From the NCBI GenBank assembly GCA_900550505.1, contig URSI01000008.1:1-18323 (forward strand): a stretch of DNA of 18,323 bases. Reading direction: 5' to 3'. This stretch comes from an uncultured Eubacteriales bacterium. GTDB taxonomy: Bacteria > Bacillota > Clostridia > Oscillospirales > CAG-382. Of this stretch, positions 1 to 7,640 are shown piece by piece (position 1 is the stretch's first letter; each line of letters opens with the position of its first letter). A program made the position numbers and the translations under genes. The notes under the pieces were generated by a model, which was not told the origin of the DNA, searched no databases, and was given only the letters and a program-made list of their open reading frames with translations.

Positions 1-402
1 ATGCGAACGGCGGAGCTGTGCGGCGCACACGGGATACTGGTCCCTAAACGCGGCGGAGCCGTGCTGTCCGCGACAGTGGTGAAAGCCTCAGCCGGAGCAA
101 GTTCGTATCTGAACACGGTGAGGGTATCAAACATCGCTTCTACGGTTGAGGAGCTGAAACACCGAGGGGTTTGGGTCTATGCGGTCGAAGCTGGAGGGAC
201 TCCGTATTACGAACTTGACCTTTCCGGTCCGTGTGCGTTCGTTCTGGGCGGCGAGGGCAGCGGCGTGTCCCGTCTTGTCAAGGAAAGATGTGATTTCACC
301 GTTTCCATACCCATGTACGGAAGGATAAATTCATACAATGTTTCCGCAGCCGCCGCAGTAATATTGACGGAAGCGGCCAGACAGAGACATGTACGGGAGT
401 GA
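1..402 (+). CDS. SpoU/TrmH-family RNA 2'-O-ribose methyltransferase (RlmB-like), 5'-truncated by window edge
   Basis: The 133 visible residues are the C-terminal half of a SPOUT-fold methyltransferase that transfers a methyl group from S-adenosylmethionine to a ribose 2'-OH in rRNA or tRNA. The family's three conserved motifs are visible: the tail of motif 1 (RTAE at residues 2-5, followed by GAHGILVPKR), motif 2 (LGGEGSGVSRLV, about 82-93) and the cofactor-binding knot motif 3 (IPMYGRINSYNVSAA, about 103-117), then a terminal RQR. Full-length members have about 250 residues. The ATG at base 1 aligns with an internal methionine of motif 1, so it is not the start and the gene begins outside the window. 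The usual SLNVS is SYNVS here. The stop lies 9 bases before the next ATG, suggesting one operon. RlmB (23S rRNA Gm2251) is the nearest named match, but the exact target cannot be told from half a protein. Confidence 0.85.
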   Translation: MRTAELCGAHGILVPKRGGAVLSATVVKASAGASSYLNTVRVSNIASTVEELKHRGVWVYAVEAGGTPYYELDLSGPCAFVLGGEGSGVSRLVKERCDFTVSIPMYGRINSYNVSAAAAVILTEAARQRHVRE

Positions 403-411
403 ACGAAGAGA

Positions 412-2925
412 ATGGCTGACGATATGAGAACGCCCGGAGATAAAGAATCTCATGGCAAGGATATAAACGAAATACTCGCTTTTGCCGCGCGTGAGACGGA
501 AACGAAGCTCGCGTATGAGCGTCCCCATACCGCTGAGGATACATCTGCGAGACAGGCTGAGGAAGAAGATGCGGCGATTGAAAAAGAACGTGATGACGAG
601 ACGGCCGATGATGCACTGAGGGCGGATCGGGAGGAGTTTGAACTTTCGATAGCCGAGCGTCTCAACTCTGACGAAGAGTTTGCCTCGTATCTTGCGGGTG
701 AAAAGAAACGGATGGACAACCCCAAGGTATCGGAAATATATAATTTGATAAATTCACAGGGCGCGGCGCTCAGGTTCACTGAGCCGGACGACAGTATGCG
801 TCCGCATAACTATGAGCAGGCGGAGCTTTTTGATACAGGGGATCTTGATGCTGTTGCACCGGCCACGGAGGCAGTTCAGACACAGGATGAAGCAGCCGCT
901 AAGACCACGGTGTTTGACGCGGACTATGATTCGCTGTCGCGTCGCATCGAGAGCGGGGAGCTTTCGATGTTTCAGGACGACTACGACGAGGGACAGGTGA
1001 AGCTCGGACTTGCCGACACGAGACAGATCGATATGCCTGCCGGGAACGGGGACATAAGCGCGGCAGACGCCAAACTGCGTATAGCTTTCGGACTGATCGA
1101 CAAAGAAGACGAAAAAGTCCCTGAAGAGGTAAAACAATTCGATGAACAGGACATTTACGACGCTGTTCGTGTAAGAAAGAAAAAAAGCAGAAAAAAAAGA
1201 GAAGCTCACGGAGCAGCTCCGGAATACGAATACACCTCGCCGGAACAGGACGACGAGGTCGTATCGATGCTTGAAAAATCCATACGTAAGAACAGGATAA
1301 AGCTGTTGCTTTGCGTTGTCATAGCCGTCGCTGTGCTGTTGGTCGAGTATGGTGACGGGAGCGCTCTGCTTCCGGAGCTCATTCATCCCGGCAGATACGG
1401 ATTGCTGTACATACTTGTGGATATGCAGCTGTTGCTTTTTTCTGCGGCGGTGATGATCGAAAATATAGTAAACGGCGTCAAATCGATGCTGCGACTTTCG
1501 CCGACGCCTGATACGGTGTTGTTTTTCACCGTGCTGGTCCCTGCTGTACATTGTATAGTTACTGCGTTTCTTGCAGCGAACGATAAGGATATAGAACTAT
1601 ATTGTTTCGTCGGCGCGGCGGCAGCGGTAGTCGGGGCCATTTCGAGGCTTTCCCAGAGCAAGAGAGATCTCCGCTGCTTCGACGTGATCTCCGCAAACGG
1701 TGAGAAGTTCACGGCATCGCGTCTGAGTGCGTCCGCTAAGGAGGCAAACGAGTTTTACAAGTATCTTCTCAAGGATTCTGATCTTTACACGGTTAAAAAG
1801 GCGAGATTTACGGAGGGCTTTTTTGAAAGGCTGTGCCGCAGGCCCAAAAGTGACGAGCTTATCGGGTTTCAGCTTCCGCTCATAGGTCTGGCGGCGGTGA
1901 TAGCCGGCGCTGTGGCGTATGCGCTCGGAAGCGATGTCTACGGCGCGCTGAGCGCTGCGGTCACGTTGTTTGCGGTCTCACTCCCTCTTTCGGCGTTTTT
2001 CGTCAGCGTTATGCCTGTCAATGCGGCCAACATGATAGCGCGCAACAGGAAAAGCGCGCTTATCGGCAATGCGGTGGCGGACGAGTATGACAACGCAGGT
2101 GTTCTATCTTTTTCGGATTCCGAAGTTTTTCCGGCGAAGAATATCAAGGTGACCGGGTTCAGGACATACGGGGATTTCCGCATAGATAAGGTGATAATAA
2201 GCGTTGCACGCATATTCCGCAGACTCGGCGGTCCGCTTTCAGAGGTGCTCATGAACGCTGTCGAGGGCGAAGATGAGGATGTCGGGATATTCAGACTGAT
2301 CGAAGTCGGAGCAGACGGGATAGTCGCTTCGATGGACGGACACGATTATTATATTGGAAAACGGGCGTTTATGCGGAAAAACAGATTTGAACTCCGGCAT
2401 GACCCGAGCGACGAGGAGTTTGAGAGCAATTGCGGCTCTGTCATGTATGTTGCCGTTGATGACGATATTGCGGCTAAAATCTACATCAAGTATAAAGCTT
2501 CGGCGTCATTCAATAAATTGCTTCGGGAAATGTACTCGGCCGGTATCTGTGTCGGAATAAAAACATTGGATCCCAATATCGACAATGCGCTGTTGCAACG
2601 TACGGTGACTTATACAAAATGCCCTATCGCCATTTTGAAGGCGGAGACGAGTGACGAGATACTCGGGACCGCAGACCGTGTGTCGAGCGGAATAGTGACG
2701 TCTGCCGGACTGCATACATTTTTACAGATGTTTGTGTTGACCGACAAGACCCGTCACTGCATACGGACGAATGCGATAATCAATTTCATAAGTGTGTTTT
2801 TGTCGTTTGCGATAGTGTTTTTCCTCATTGCTACAAATTCACTCGGCAGTATGAATTCGGTATTTGCAATGCTGTTTCAGCTTTTGTGGTTGCTGCCGGT
2901 CACTGCGGTATCGTTTTTGATATGA
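412..2925 (+). CDS. Large membrane protein resembling a catalytically degenerate P-type ATPase with a long acidic N-terminal region
   Basis: The protein has 837 residues. Residues 1-250 are hydrophilic and rich in Asp/Glu, with a Lys/Arg patch near 250-267. Hydrophobic segments follow at about 297-315, 331-353, 367-390, 396-413, 484-506, 512-538, and two near 787-837. The order matches a heavy-metal (P1B-like) P-type ATPase core: a proline-bearing segment (SLPL, P525) then 'ARNRKSALIGNAVADEYDNA' (about 543-562), where ATPases carry the lead-in to their phosphorylation loop. The loop itself reads FSDSEVF (567-573) instead of FDKTGTL. A further ATPase-like stretch is GSVMYVAVDDDIAAKI (675-690), then AGICVGIKTLDP (710-721), where TGD would be expected. 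I find no TGE actuator motif and no GDGxND. I infer a pseudo-ATPase with a scaffold, sensor or regulatory role; the substrate is unknown. It follows the methyltransferase by 9 bases. Similarity was judged by eye. Confidence 0.6.
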   Translation: MADDMRTPGDKESHGKDINEILAFAARETETKLAYERPHTAEDTSARQAEEEDAAIEKERDDETADDALRADREEFELSIAERLNSDEEFASYLAGEKKRMDNPKVSEIYNLINSQGAALRFTEPDDSMRPHNYEQAELFDTGDLDAVAPATEAVQTQDEAAAKTTVFDADYDSLSRRIESGELSMFQDDYDEGQVKLGLADTRQIDMPAGNGDISAADAKLRIAFGLIDKEDEKVPEEVKQFDEQDIYDAVRVRKKKSRKKREAHGAAPEYEYTSPEQDDEVVSMLEKSIRKNRIKLLLCVVIAVAVLLVEYGDGSALLPELIHPGRYGLLYILVDMQLLLFSAAVMIENIVNGVKSMLRLSPTPDTVLFFTVLVPAVHCIVTAFLAANDKDIELYCFVGAAAAVVGAISRLSQSKRDLRCFDVISANGEKFTASRLSASAKEANEFYKYLLKDSDLYTVKKARFTEGFFERLCRRPKSDELIGFQLPLIGLAAVIAGAVAYALGSDVYGALSAAVTLFAVSLPLSAFFVSVMPVNAANMIARNRKSALIGNAVADEYDNAGVLSFSDSEVFPAKNIKVTGFRTYGDFRIDKVIISVARIFRRLGGPLSEVLMNAVEGEDEDVGIFRLIEVGADGIVASMDGHDYYIGKRAFMRKNRFELRHDPSDEEFESNCGSVMYVAVDDDIAAKIYIKYKASASFNKLLREMYSAGICVGIKTLDPNIDNALLQRTVTYTKCPIAILKAETSDEILGTADRVSSGIVTSAGLHTFLQMFVLTDKTRHCIRTNAIINFISVFLSFAIVFFLIATNSLGSMNSVFAMLFQLLWLLPVTAVSFLI

Positions 2926-2973
2926 AATTTGCGCGTTTGAATATCAAAAAACGAAAAAAATCAACAACAGCTA

Positions 2974-3002
2974 TTGAAATTTTGTATAGAATGACTTATA
3001 AT
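2974..3002 (+). promoter_or_regulatory. Sigma-A type promoter for the EF-G-like gene
   Basis: TTGAAA (2974-2979) and a perfect TATAAT (2997-3002) are separated by 17 bases. Transcription would begin near 3009, about 45 bases before the ATG at 3053. A ribosome binding site AAAGGAG lies at about 3035-3041. The 127-base gap after the preceding gene is A/T-rich and shows no convincing terminator, so read-through from upstream is also possible. Confidence 0.75.
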
Positions 3003-3052
3003 AACGAGGTATGGCGTCACTTATAGTTTAGATAAAAGGAGACAACGACAAA

Positions 3053-5113
3053 ATGCCCGCTTACGAACCCAAGAATATCAGAAATGTGTGCCTTATCGGT
3101 CATGGCGGCGACGGCAAGACTTCTCTTGCCGAAGCGATGCTCTACCTTGCAAAGGCGACAGACAGACTCGGTAAAACAACAGATGGAAACACCGTTTGCG
3201 ATTACGATGCGGAGGAGAAAAAGCGCGCGATATCCATTTCAACGTCGCTGGCTTCGATGGAATGGAACGGGTGCAAGATAAACTTGCTCGACACGCCCGG
3301 ATATTTTGATTTTGTGGGCGAGGTTCTGCAGGCTGTCCGTGCGGCTGACAGCGCGGTCATAGTCATCGACGGCAAATCCGGTCATAAGGTAGGCAGCGAA
3401 CTCGCGTTTGAATACGCGGCAAACATACCGAAAGCCTTTTTCATAAATAAGCTTGATGATGAGAATGCTCACTTTGATAATGTTCTAGACGGTTTGCACG
3501 ACACATTCGGTACACGTGTGTGTCCGGTGTTCATCCCCGTCGAGGGCGGTTATTACAACCTTATAGACGACGTTGCCTATTCGTTCGACGCAAAAGGCAA
3601 CAGAAGTGAGATGGCGGCTCCGGCGTCTTCGTCGGATCGTATAGAGCATTTCAAGGCAATGCTGGCCGAGGCCGTCGCTGAGACAAGCGACGATATGATG
3701 GAGAAGTATTTCGCCGAGGAGCCGTTCACTCATGAGGAGATAGTAGAGGCTTTGCACCGTGGTCTCATAGAGGGTACGATGCTGCCGGTGTTCAGCGGCT
3801 CTGCCGTTACGCTTGCCGGTGTGAGGGTGCTGCTCGATACGATTGCCTCGTCCTTCTGCTCACCTGTGGCTAAGAATTGGGACAATGTAGAGGATGAGGA
3901 CGGCAAGCTGACAAAGGTAACTATGGACCCAGACGGAGATCCGGCTATTTTTGTGTTCAAGACGGTGGCAGATCCGTTTGTAGGAAAAATGTCGTATTTC
4001 AAAGTGATGAACGGGTCCGTGAAGAAAGATACCGTGATGACGAACATCACGACAGGTCAAAGCGAAAAAATATCAAAGCTGTGTACCATGCGCGGGAGCA
4101 AGCAGTTTGATTGTGAAGAGTTCTGCTGCGGAGATATCGGTGTTACTGCGAAACTCAATGCCACGAACACCAATGATACGCTCACCGTGGGCTCCGGTAA
4201 GGGCAGGTACGAGACGATCAAATTCCCGCAGCCGTATCTCGTGATGGCGGTGCAGCCGAAGGATAAGGGCGATGAGGATAAGATCAGCGGCGGTATCGCA
4301 AAGCTTCTTGAAGAGGATCTTACGCTGCGCTATGAGGTAAACAAGGAAACCAAGCAGATGTGTCTGTACGGTCTCGGTGATATGCACCTCGACATCGTTA
4401 CCGGCAGACTTAAGAGTCGGTACGGCGTATCAGTGACACTTACCGAGGCAAAGGTACCGTACAGGGAGACGATAAAGAAGAGTGCTCAGGTCGAAGGAAA
4501 ACACAAGAAACAGTCCGGTGGTCACGGACAGTACGGACACGTCAAGATAGAGTTTTCTCCGGGTGAGCAGGAAGGTCTTGAATTTACCGAAACGATATTC
4601 GGGGGCTCTGTGCCGAAGAACTTCCACCCTGCTGTTGAAAAAGGGCTGCAGGAGTCCATGCAGAAAGGTATACTTGCGGGCTATCCCGTCATAAACATAA
4701 AGGCAAATCTCTTTGACGGTTCGTATCATCCCGTTGATTCTTCGGAAATGTCATTCAAGCTTGCTGCCAACCTTGCATTTAAGGAGGGTATGAAGCAGTG
4801 TAACCCTGTGCTTCTTGAGCCGATAGGGACTTTGAAGGTGACAGTACCTGATTCGTTGATGGGAGATATCATTGGTGATCTGAATAAACGGCGCGGCCGC
4901 ATACTCGGCACCGATCAGGCAGAGAAAAAGGGATGCACGGTTGTTGAGGCGGAGGTGCCACAGGCCGAAATGGGATCGTACGCCATTCAGCTTAGAGCTA
5001 TGACCCAGGGCAGAGGCGTGTATACCTATGAGTTCACGCGCTATGAAGAGGCACCGGCGAACGTTGCCCAAAAGGTCATAGAAGAGGCCAAAAAGGCTGG
5101 AGACAACGAATAA
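3053..5113 (+). CDS. EF-G-like translational GTPase (EF-G2/FusA2-type paralogue)
   Basis: The 686-residue protein has the full EF-G layout: a GTPase domain, an EF-Tu-like domain II near 290-380, and domains III-V to the end, including the domain IV glycine-rich KKQSGGHGQYGHVK segment. The GTPase motifs depart from housekeeping EF-G. The P-loop is GHGGDGKTS (16-24) rather than AHIDAGKTT. Switch I reads DAEEKKRAISI in place of the E-RERGITI pattern. The G3 motif is DTPGYFDF (80-87) rather than DTPGHVDF, so Tyr84 sits where the GTP-hydrolysis histidine normally is. G4 is NKLD (132-135) and G5 lies near SGSA. I infer a paralogue of the main EF-G with altered GTP hydrolysis, as reported for some EF-G2 proteins, not a tetracycline-protection protein. 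It is followed after 30 bases by a lipoprotein gene in the same transcription unit. Confidence 0.9.
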   Translation: MPAYEPKNIRNVCLIGHGGDGKTSLAEAMLYLAKATDRLGKTTDGNTVCDYDAEEKKRAISISTSLASMEWNGCKINLLDTPGYFDFVGEVLQAVRAADSAVIVIDGKSGHKVGSELAFEYAANIPKAFFINKLDDENAHFDNVLDGLHDTFGTRVCPVFIPVEGGYYNLIDDVAYSFDAKGNRSEMAAPASSSDRIEHFKAMLAEAVAETSDDMMEKYFAEEPFTHEEIVEALHRGLIEGTMLPVFSGSAVTLAGVRVLLDTIASSFCSPVAKNWDNVEDEDGKLTKVTMDPDGDPAIFVFKTVADPFVGKMSYFKVMNGSVKKDTVMTNITTGQSEKISKLCTMRGSKQFDCEEFCCGDIGVTAKLNATNTNDTLTVGSGKGRYETIKFPQPYLVMAVQPKDKGDEDKISGGIAKLLEEDLTLRYEVNKETKQMCLYGLGDMHLDIVTGRLKSRYGVSVTLTEAKVPYRETIKKSAQVEGKHKKQSGGHGQYGHVKIEFSPGEQEGLEFTETIFGGSVPKNFHPAVEKGLQESMQKGILAGYPVINIKANLFDGSYHPVDSSEMSFKLAANLAFKEGMKQCNPVLLEPIGTLKVTVPDSLMGDIIGDLNKRRGRILGTDQAEKKGCTVVEAEVPQAEMGSYAIQLRAMTQGRGVYTYEFTRYEEAPANVAQKVIEEAKKAGDNE

Positions 5114-5143
5114 CAAGACGCATCATGTGAGAGAGGAACCATC

Positions 5144-6631
5144 ATGAAAAAGACAATTGTACTTGCTGTGCTTGTGCTGGCGTCGGTAATGGGACTCACG
5201 TCCTGTGTCGACGGAAATGTCGGCGACATACTTGATTCGATGCCCGAGATAGATGTCAGCAGTGACGCCAGCATCGATGTTTCGGATACTTCTGAGGAGG
5301 ATCCGCCTACGCAGCCGGGATATACCGATATGCCTGTCGTTACTCAGGTCATAAACATCACGGCTTCACGTGTGGCCGTTGCCGGAACGTGCACCCCCGG
5401 TTCTACGATAAGGGTCAGCGGTGTTTCCGTGGAGGCGGAAACGTATTCGGATACCGGTTACTTCATTTTAGAGGTAGAGCTTGCCAACTCCGGCAGGACA
5501 TTGCTCGAGTGTACGGCACAGGCAGATGATCTTGAAGAGAGCACCATACGCTATTTTTACGCTCAGTACATGGCTACTGTGTCTGAACGTAAGGATGGAA
5601 ATGCCGTGACTATCGGTAAAGACGGACACCTTTACCTTAACAGGACTTTGGAAGACTACTACGGAGATACGGTCCTTACCATGACTCAGCTCAAGGCCAT
5701 AAAGGAGCAGGTCAATTCAACTTTTGACAGCATTCAGAGTGCGCGTCTGAACTCGTTGCTGGAAGCATATCGCCAGGAGATAAGCAATGGGCAGCCGTTA
5801 ACACCGGAGCAGCTTGAAGAGAGCGAAATATATGTCAAGGAGAATCTGTTTGTCGAAGTCCCGTACATATTCCTTATGGTTCCGAGTTACGTGACGGTTT
5901 ATCCTGAGCATTTGCCGGACGATATCACGACGCAAACCAATTCGACCAGATACAGTCAGCTCGTAAAGGCGCTCAAGGAAACAAAGGCGACTGTCATCGA
6001 TATGAAAGAGGTGTTTGAGGCACATAAGGCGGACGATTACCCTCTTTATGGACGTAACGACAGTTACTGGACCGAGTACGGTGCTTACCTTGCGTATGAG
6101 CAGCTGATGGACATAATCGCCGTGCAGTTCCCCACTGCGACCCCTCGACCCCTCAGTGATTTCACGGTCGAGGAACGCGAGATCCTCGGTGGTGATATGG
6201 TCGGGTATCTGTACCTCGACAGAGAAACGATAAAAGAAAAGACTGTCACGCTTGAGCCGAAATTTGATATCAAGTTCAAGACGAATATATATGTTTCCGA
6301 TACTGACAGAGCGCTTTCATACACCATGAATGATGATAAGGTGCTCTCGTTCAACTCGAGACACACCGTTGACAATCAGCTTGGGGAGGCTTATCCGAAC
6401 GCGCTTGTGATCCACGACGAGTGGCTCGCACAGATGTATACGATGCTCACCGAACGCTTCAATGGTGTTATATATGCGAATGGTTACCGTACAGGTGCTG
6501 AGCCTTTGGCAAATCAGTTCATACCGCGTATAGTTGATATAAATTATACAAGGGAAGAGTTGCAGCCGGATTACGTTGTTGTCCTTGTATCCGAGCCGAA
6601 TCTTGGCGTCTGTTTCGAAATCGAGGAGTAA
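5144..6631 (+). CDS. Secreted lipoprotein with Ig-like domain and AlgX/AlgJ (DHHW)-like SGNH domain
   Basis: The 495-residue protein starts with a lipoprotein signal: basic MKK, a hydrophobic core and lipobox LTSC with Cys21. An acidic Ser/Asp linker follows to about residue 60. A small beta-rich domain comes next (about 62-140), with the pattern VAVAGTCTPGSTIRVSG typical of bacterial Ig-like repeats. The remainder resembles the AlgX/AlgJ/DHHW family linked to polysaccharide O-acetylation: a GKDGHLYLN opening near 164, a VPSYVTVYPEHLP strand, and RNDSYWTEYGAYLAYEQL (about 304-321), where active members have D-x-H-W before the GA-LAY helix. Here His is replaced by Tyr308, and the later serine motif (normally RDSF-like) is HDEW (424-427) with Glu426. 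I infer an anchored surface protein that binds carbohydrate or envelope polymer but may be inactive. Ribosome binding site GAGAGGA lies before the ATG; a terminator follows. Confidence 0.65.
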   Translation: MKKTIVLAVLVLASVMGLTSCVDGNVGDILDSMPEIDVSSDASIDVSDTSEEDPPTQPGYTDMPVVTQVINITASRVAVAGTCTPGSTIRVSGVSVEAETYSDTGYFILEVELANSGRTLLECTAQADDLEESTIRYFYAQYMATVSERKDGNAVTIGKDGHLYLNRTLEDYYGDTVLTMTQLKAIKEQVNSTFDSIQSARLNSLLEAYRQEISNGQPLTPEQLEESEIYVKENLFVEVPYIFLMVPSYVTVYPEHLPDDITTQTNSTRYSQLVKALKETKATVIDMKEVFEAHKADDYPLYGRNDSYWTEYGAYLAYEQLMDIIAVQFPTATPRPLSDFTVEEREILGGDMVGYLYLDRETIKEKTVTLEPKFDIKFKTNIYVSDTDRALSYTMNDDKVLSFNSRHTVDNQLGEAYPNALVIHDEWLAQMYTMLTERFNGVIYANGYRTGAEPLANQFIPRIVDINYTREELQPDYVVVLVSEPNLGVCFEIEE

Positions 6632-6724
6632 TCTTCGGAGCTGCCGATTGAAGTTTCACCGCCACGGCGGGTTCTGTCCGTTCAAGTAAACGGCGGATCA
6701 TTAAGACTATAATTTACAGAATGG

Positions 6725-6769
6725 AAAAGCACACGGGTCGGGAGTTTCTCCTTGACCGGTGTGCTTTTT
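6725..6769 (+). terminator. Rho-independent terminator, probably bidirectional
   Basis: AAAAGCACAC at 6725-6734 pairs with GTGTGCTTTT ending near 6769, extended by GGTC/GACC inside, and followed by a T tract. It closes the EF-G-like/lipoprotein unit. The A-run on the left arm would also give a U tail on the - strand, below the methyltransferase gene. The remaining bases of this gap (6632-6724 and 6770-6851) show nothing else I can support. Confidence 0.8.
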
Positions 6770-6851
6770 AGTCGTAGCATATTATGAACTCGTACAGACA
6801 GCCGGCGATGTTGCACAATTACCGGCACCGCAGAAAATAGATCGGAATCGC

Positions 6852-7640
6852 TTAACCGCGACGGTCGTCCCGAGCCCGTATGTGTTCAATGTAGCCTATC
6901 CCGTATTCGTCCTTGCCAGCAAGTATCAGTGAAGCCATGAGCGTTTCCGTCACTCGCTGCGACGTTACGTCTATTATCGCAAGATCAAGTCCGGCGCATA
7001 CGGCACACGCAAGAAAAGCGGAATTTACCACGGCCCTTGCAGGGAGACCGAAAGAGATATTTGAAACGCCAAGAGCCGTACCCACCTGAGGCAGCTCTTT
7101 TTTAAGAAGCGTGAGCGTCTCCAGCGTAGCAGTGGCGTTTCCCGGATCAAATGCGGCCGCTTCGGCGAGTGCATCTACAAATATCTTTTCCGGTGCCACG
7201 CCGCATTGTACAAGCCTGTCAACTATGCGATGGGCAGTTGACAGTCTCTGTGACGGAGTGCCGCAGCCCGATGCCTGTACCGGCATGACGATGACCCCAC
7301 AGCCGCGTGAGGAAACTTCGGGAGCGAGTTTTTCAAGTCTCTCGCCCTCTGCAACGGAATTTATTATGACAGGTCTGTCGGCACACGAGTCGAGAGCGCC
7401 TAATATGACATCCGGCGAAGGTGAGTCGAGCATTATACCGCAGGTCGTGCTTTGCAGCGCAAGCGATACAATACGACGCAGCATCGTGAGTTCCTGATCG
7501 CACATAGCCGTATTGATATCGAGGTAGTCGGCTGCACCTTGAGCCGTGGCGGCTTCGCGCACTGCATTGTCGTCGCCGCTGTTGAACAGTGAGAGGACGG
7601 AGGGTATCGAGCTGTTGAGTTTTTCGCCGACGGTGATCAT
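6852..7640 (-). CDS. Methyltetrahydrofolate:corrinoid methyltransferase-like pterin-binding protein (stand-alone MetH middle domain / AcsE-like)
   Basis: The 262-residue TIM-barrel protein has the pterin-binding signature of methionine synthase and AcsE/MtgA-type methyltransferases: GEKLN at the N-terminus, ADYLDINT, a MLDSPSPDVI strand, VIINSV, FVDALAEA and LGVSNISFGLP with the conserved Asn, then GLDLAIIDVTS. It should bind 5-methyltetrahydrofolate and pass its methyl group to a corrinoid cofactor. The ATG at 7640 was chosen because a GGGAG ribosome binding site lies 8-10 bases upstream and because it overlaps the preceding stop as ATGA, so translation is likely coupled; an in-frame extension to 7709 would run deep into the upstream gene. 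It has no B12-binding domain of its own, so it must work with a separate corrinoid protein. Its partner upstream carries the homocysteine and folate-reductase domains of the same pathway. Confidence 0.85.
   Translation of the reverse strand: MITVGEKLNSSIPSVLSLFNSGDDNAVREAATAQGAADYLDINTAMCDQELTMLRRIVSLALQSTTCGIMLDSPSPDVILGALDSCADRPVIINSVAEGERLEKLAPEVSSRGCGVIVMPVQASGCGTPSQRLSTAHRIVDRLVQCGVAPEKIFVDALAEAAAFDPGNATATLETLTLLKKELPQVGTALGVSNISFGLPARAVVNSAFLACAVCAGLDLAIIDVTSQRVTETLMASLILAGKDEYGIGYIEHIRARDDRRG

Noticed and set aside
754..1551. 265-codon open frame on the - strand opposite the pseudo-ATPase gene
   Set aside because: Low-complexity Arg/Phe/Val-rich product without motifs or a ribosome binding site; the + strand frame is continuous with its neighbours.
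6708..6713. TATAAT as a promoter after the lipoprotein gene
   Set aside because: No suitable -35 at 16-18 bases, and it would start transcription directly into the terminator at 6725.
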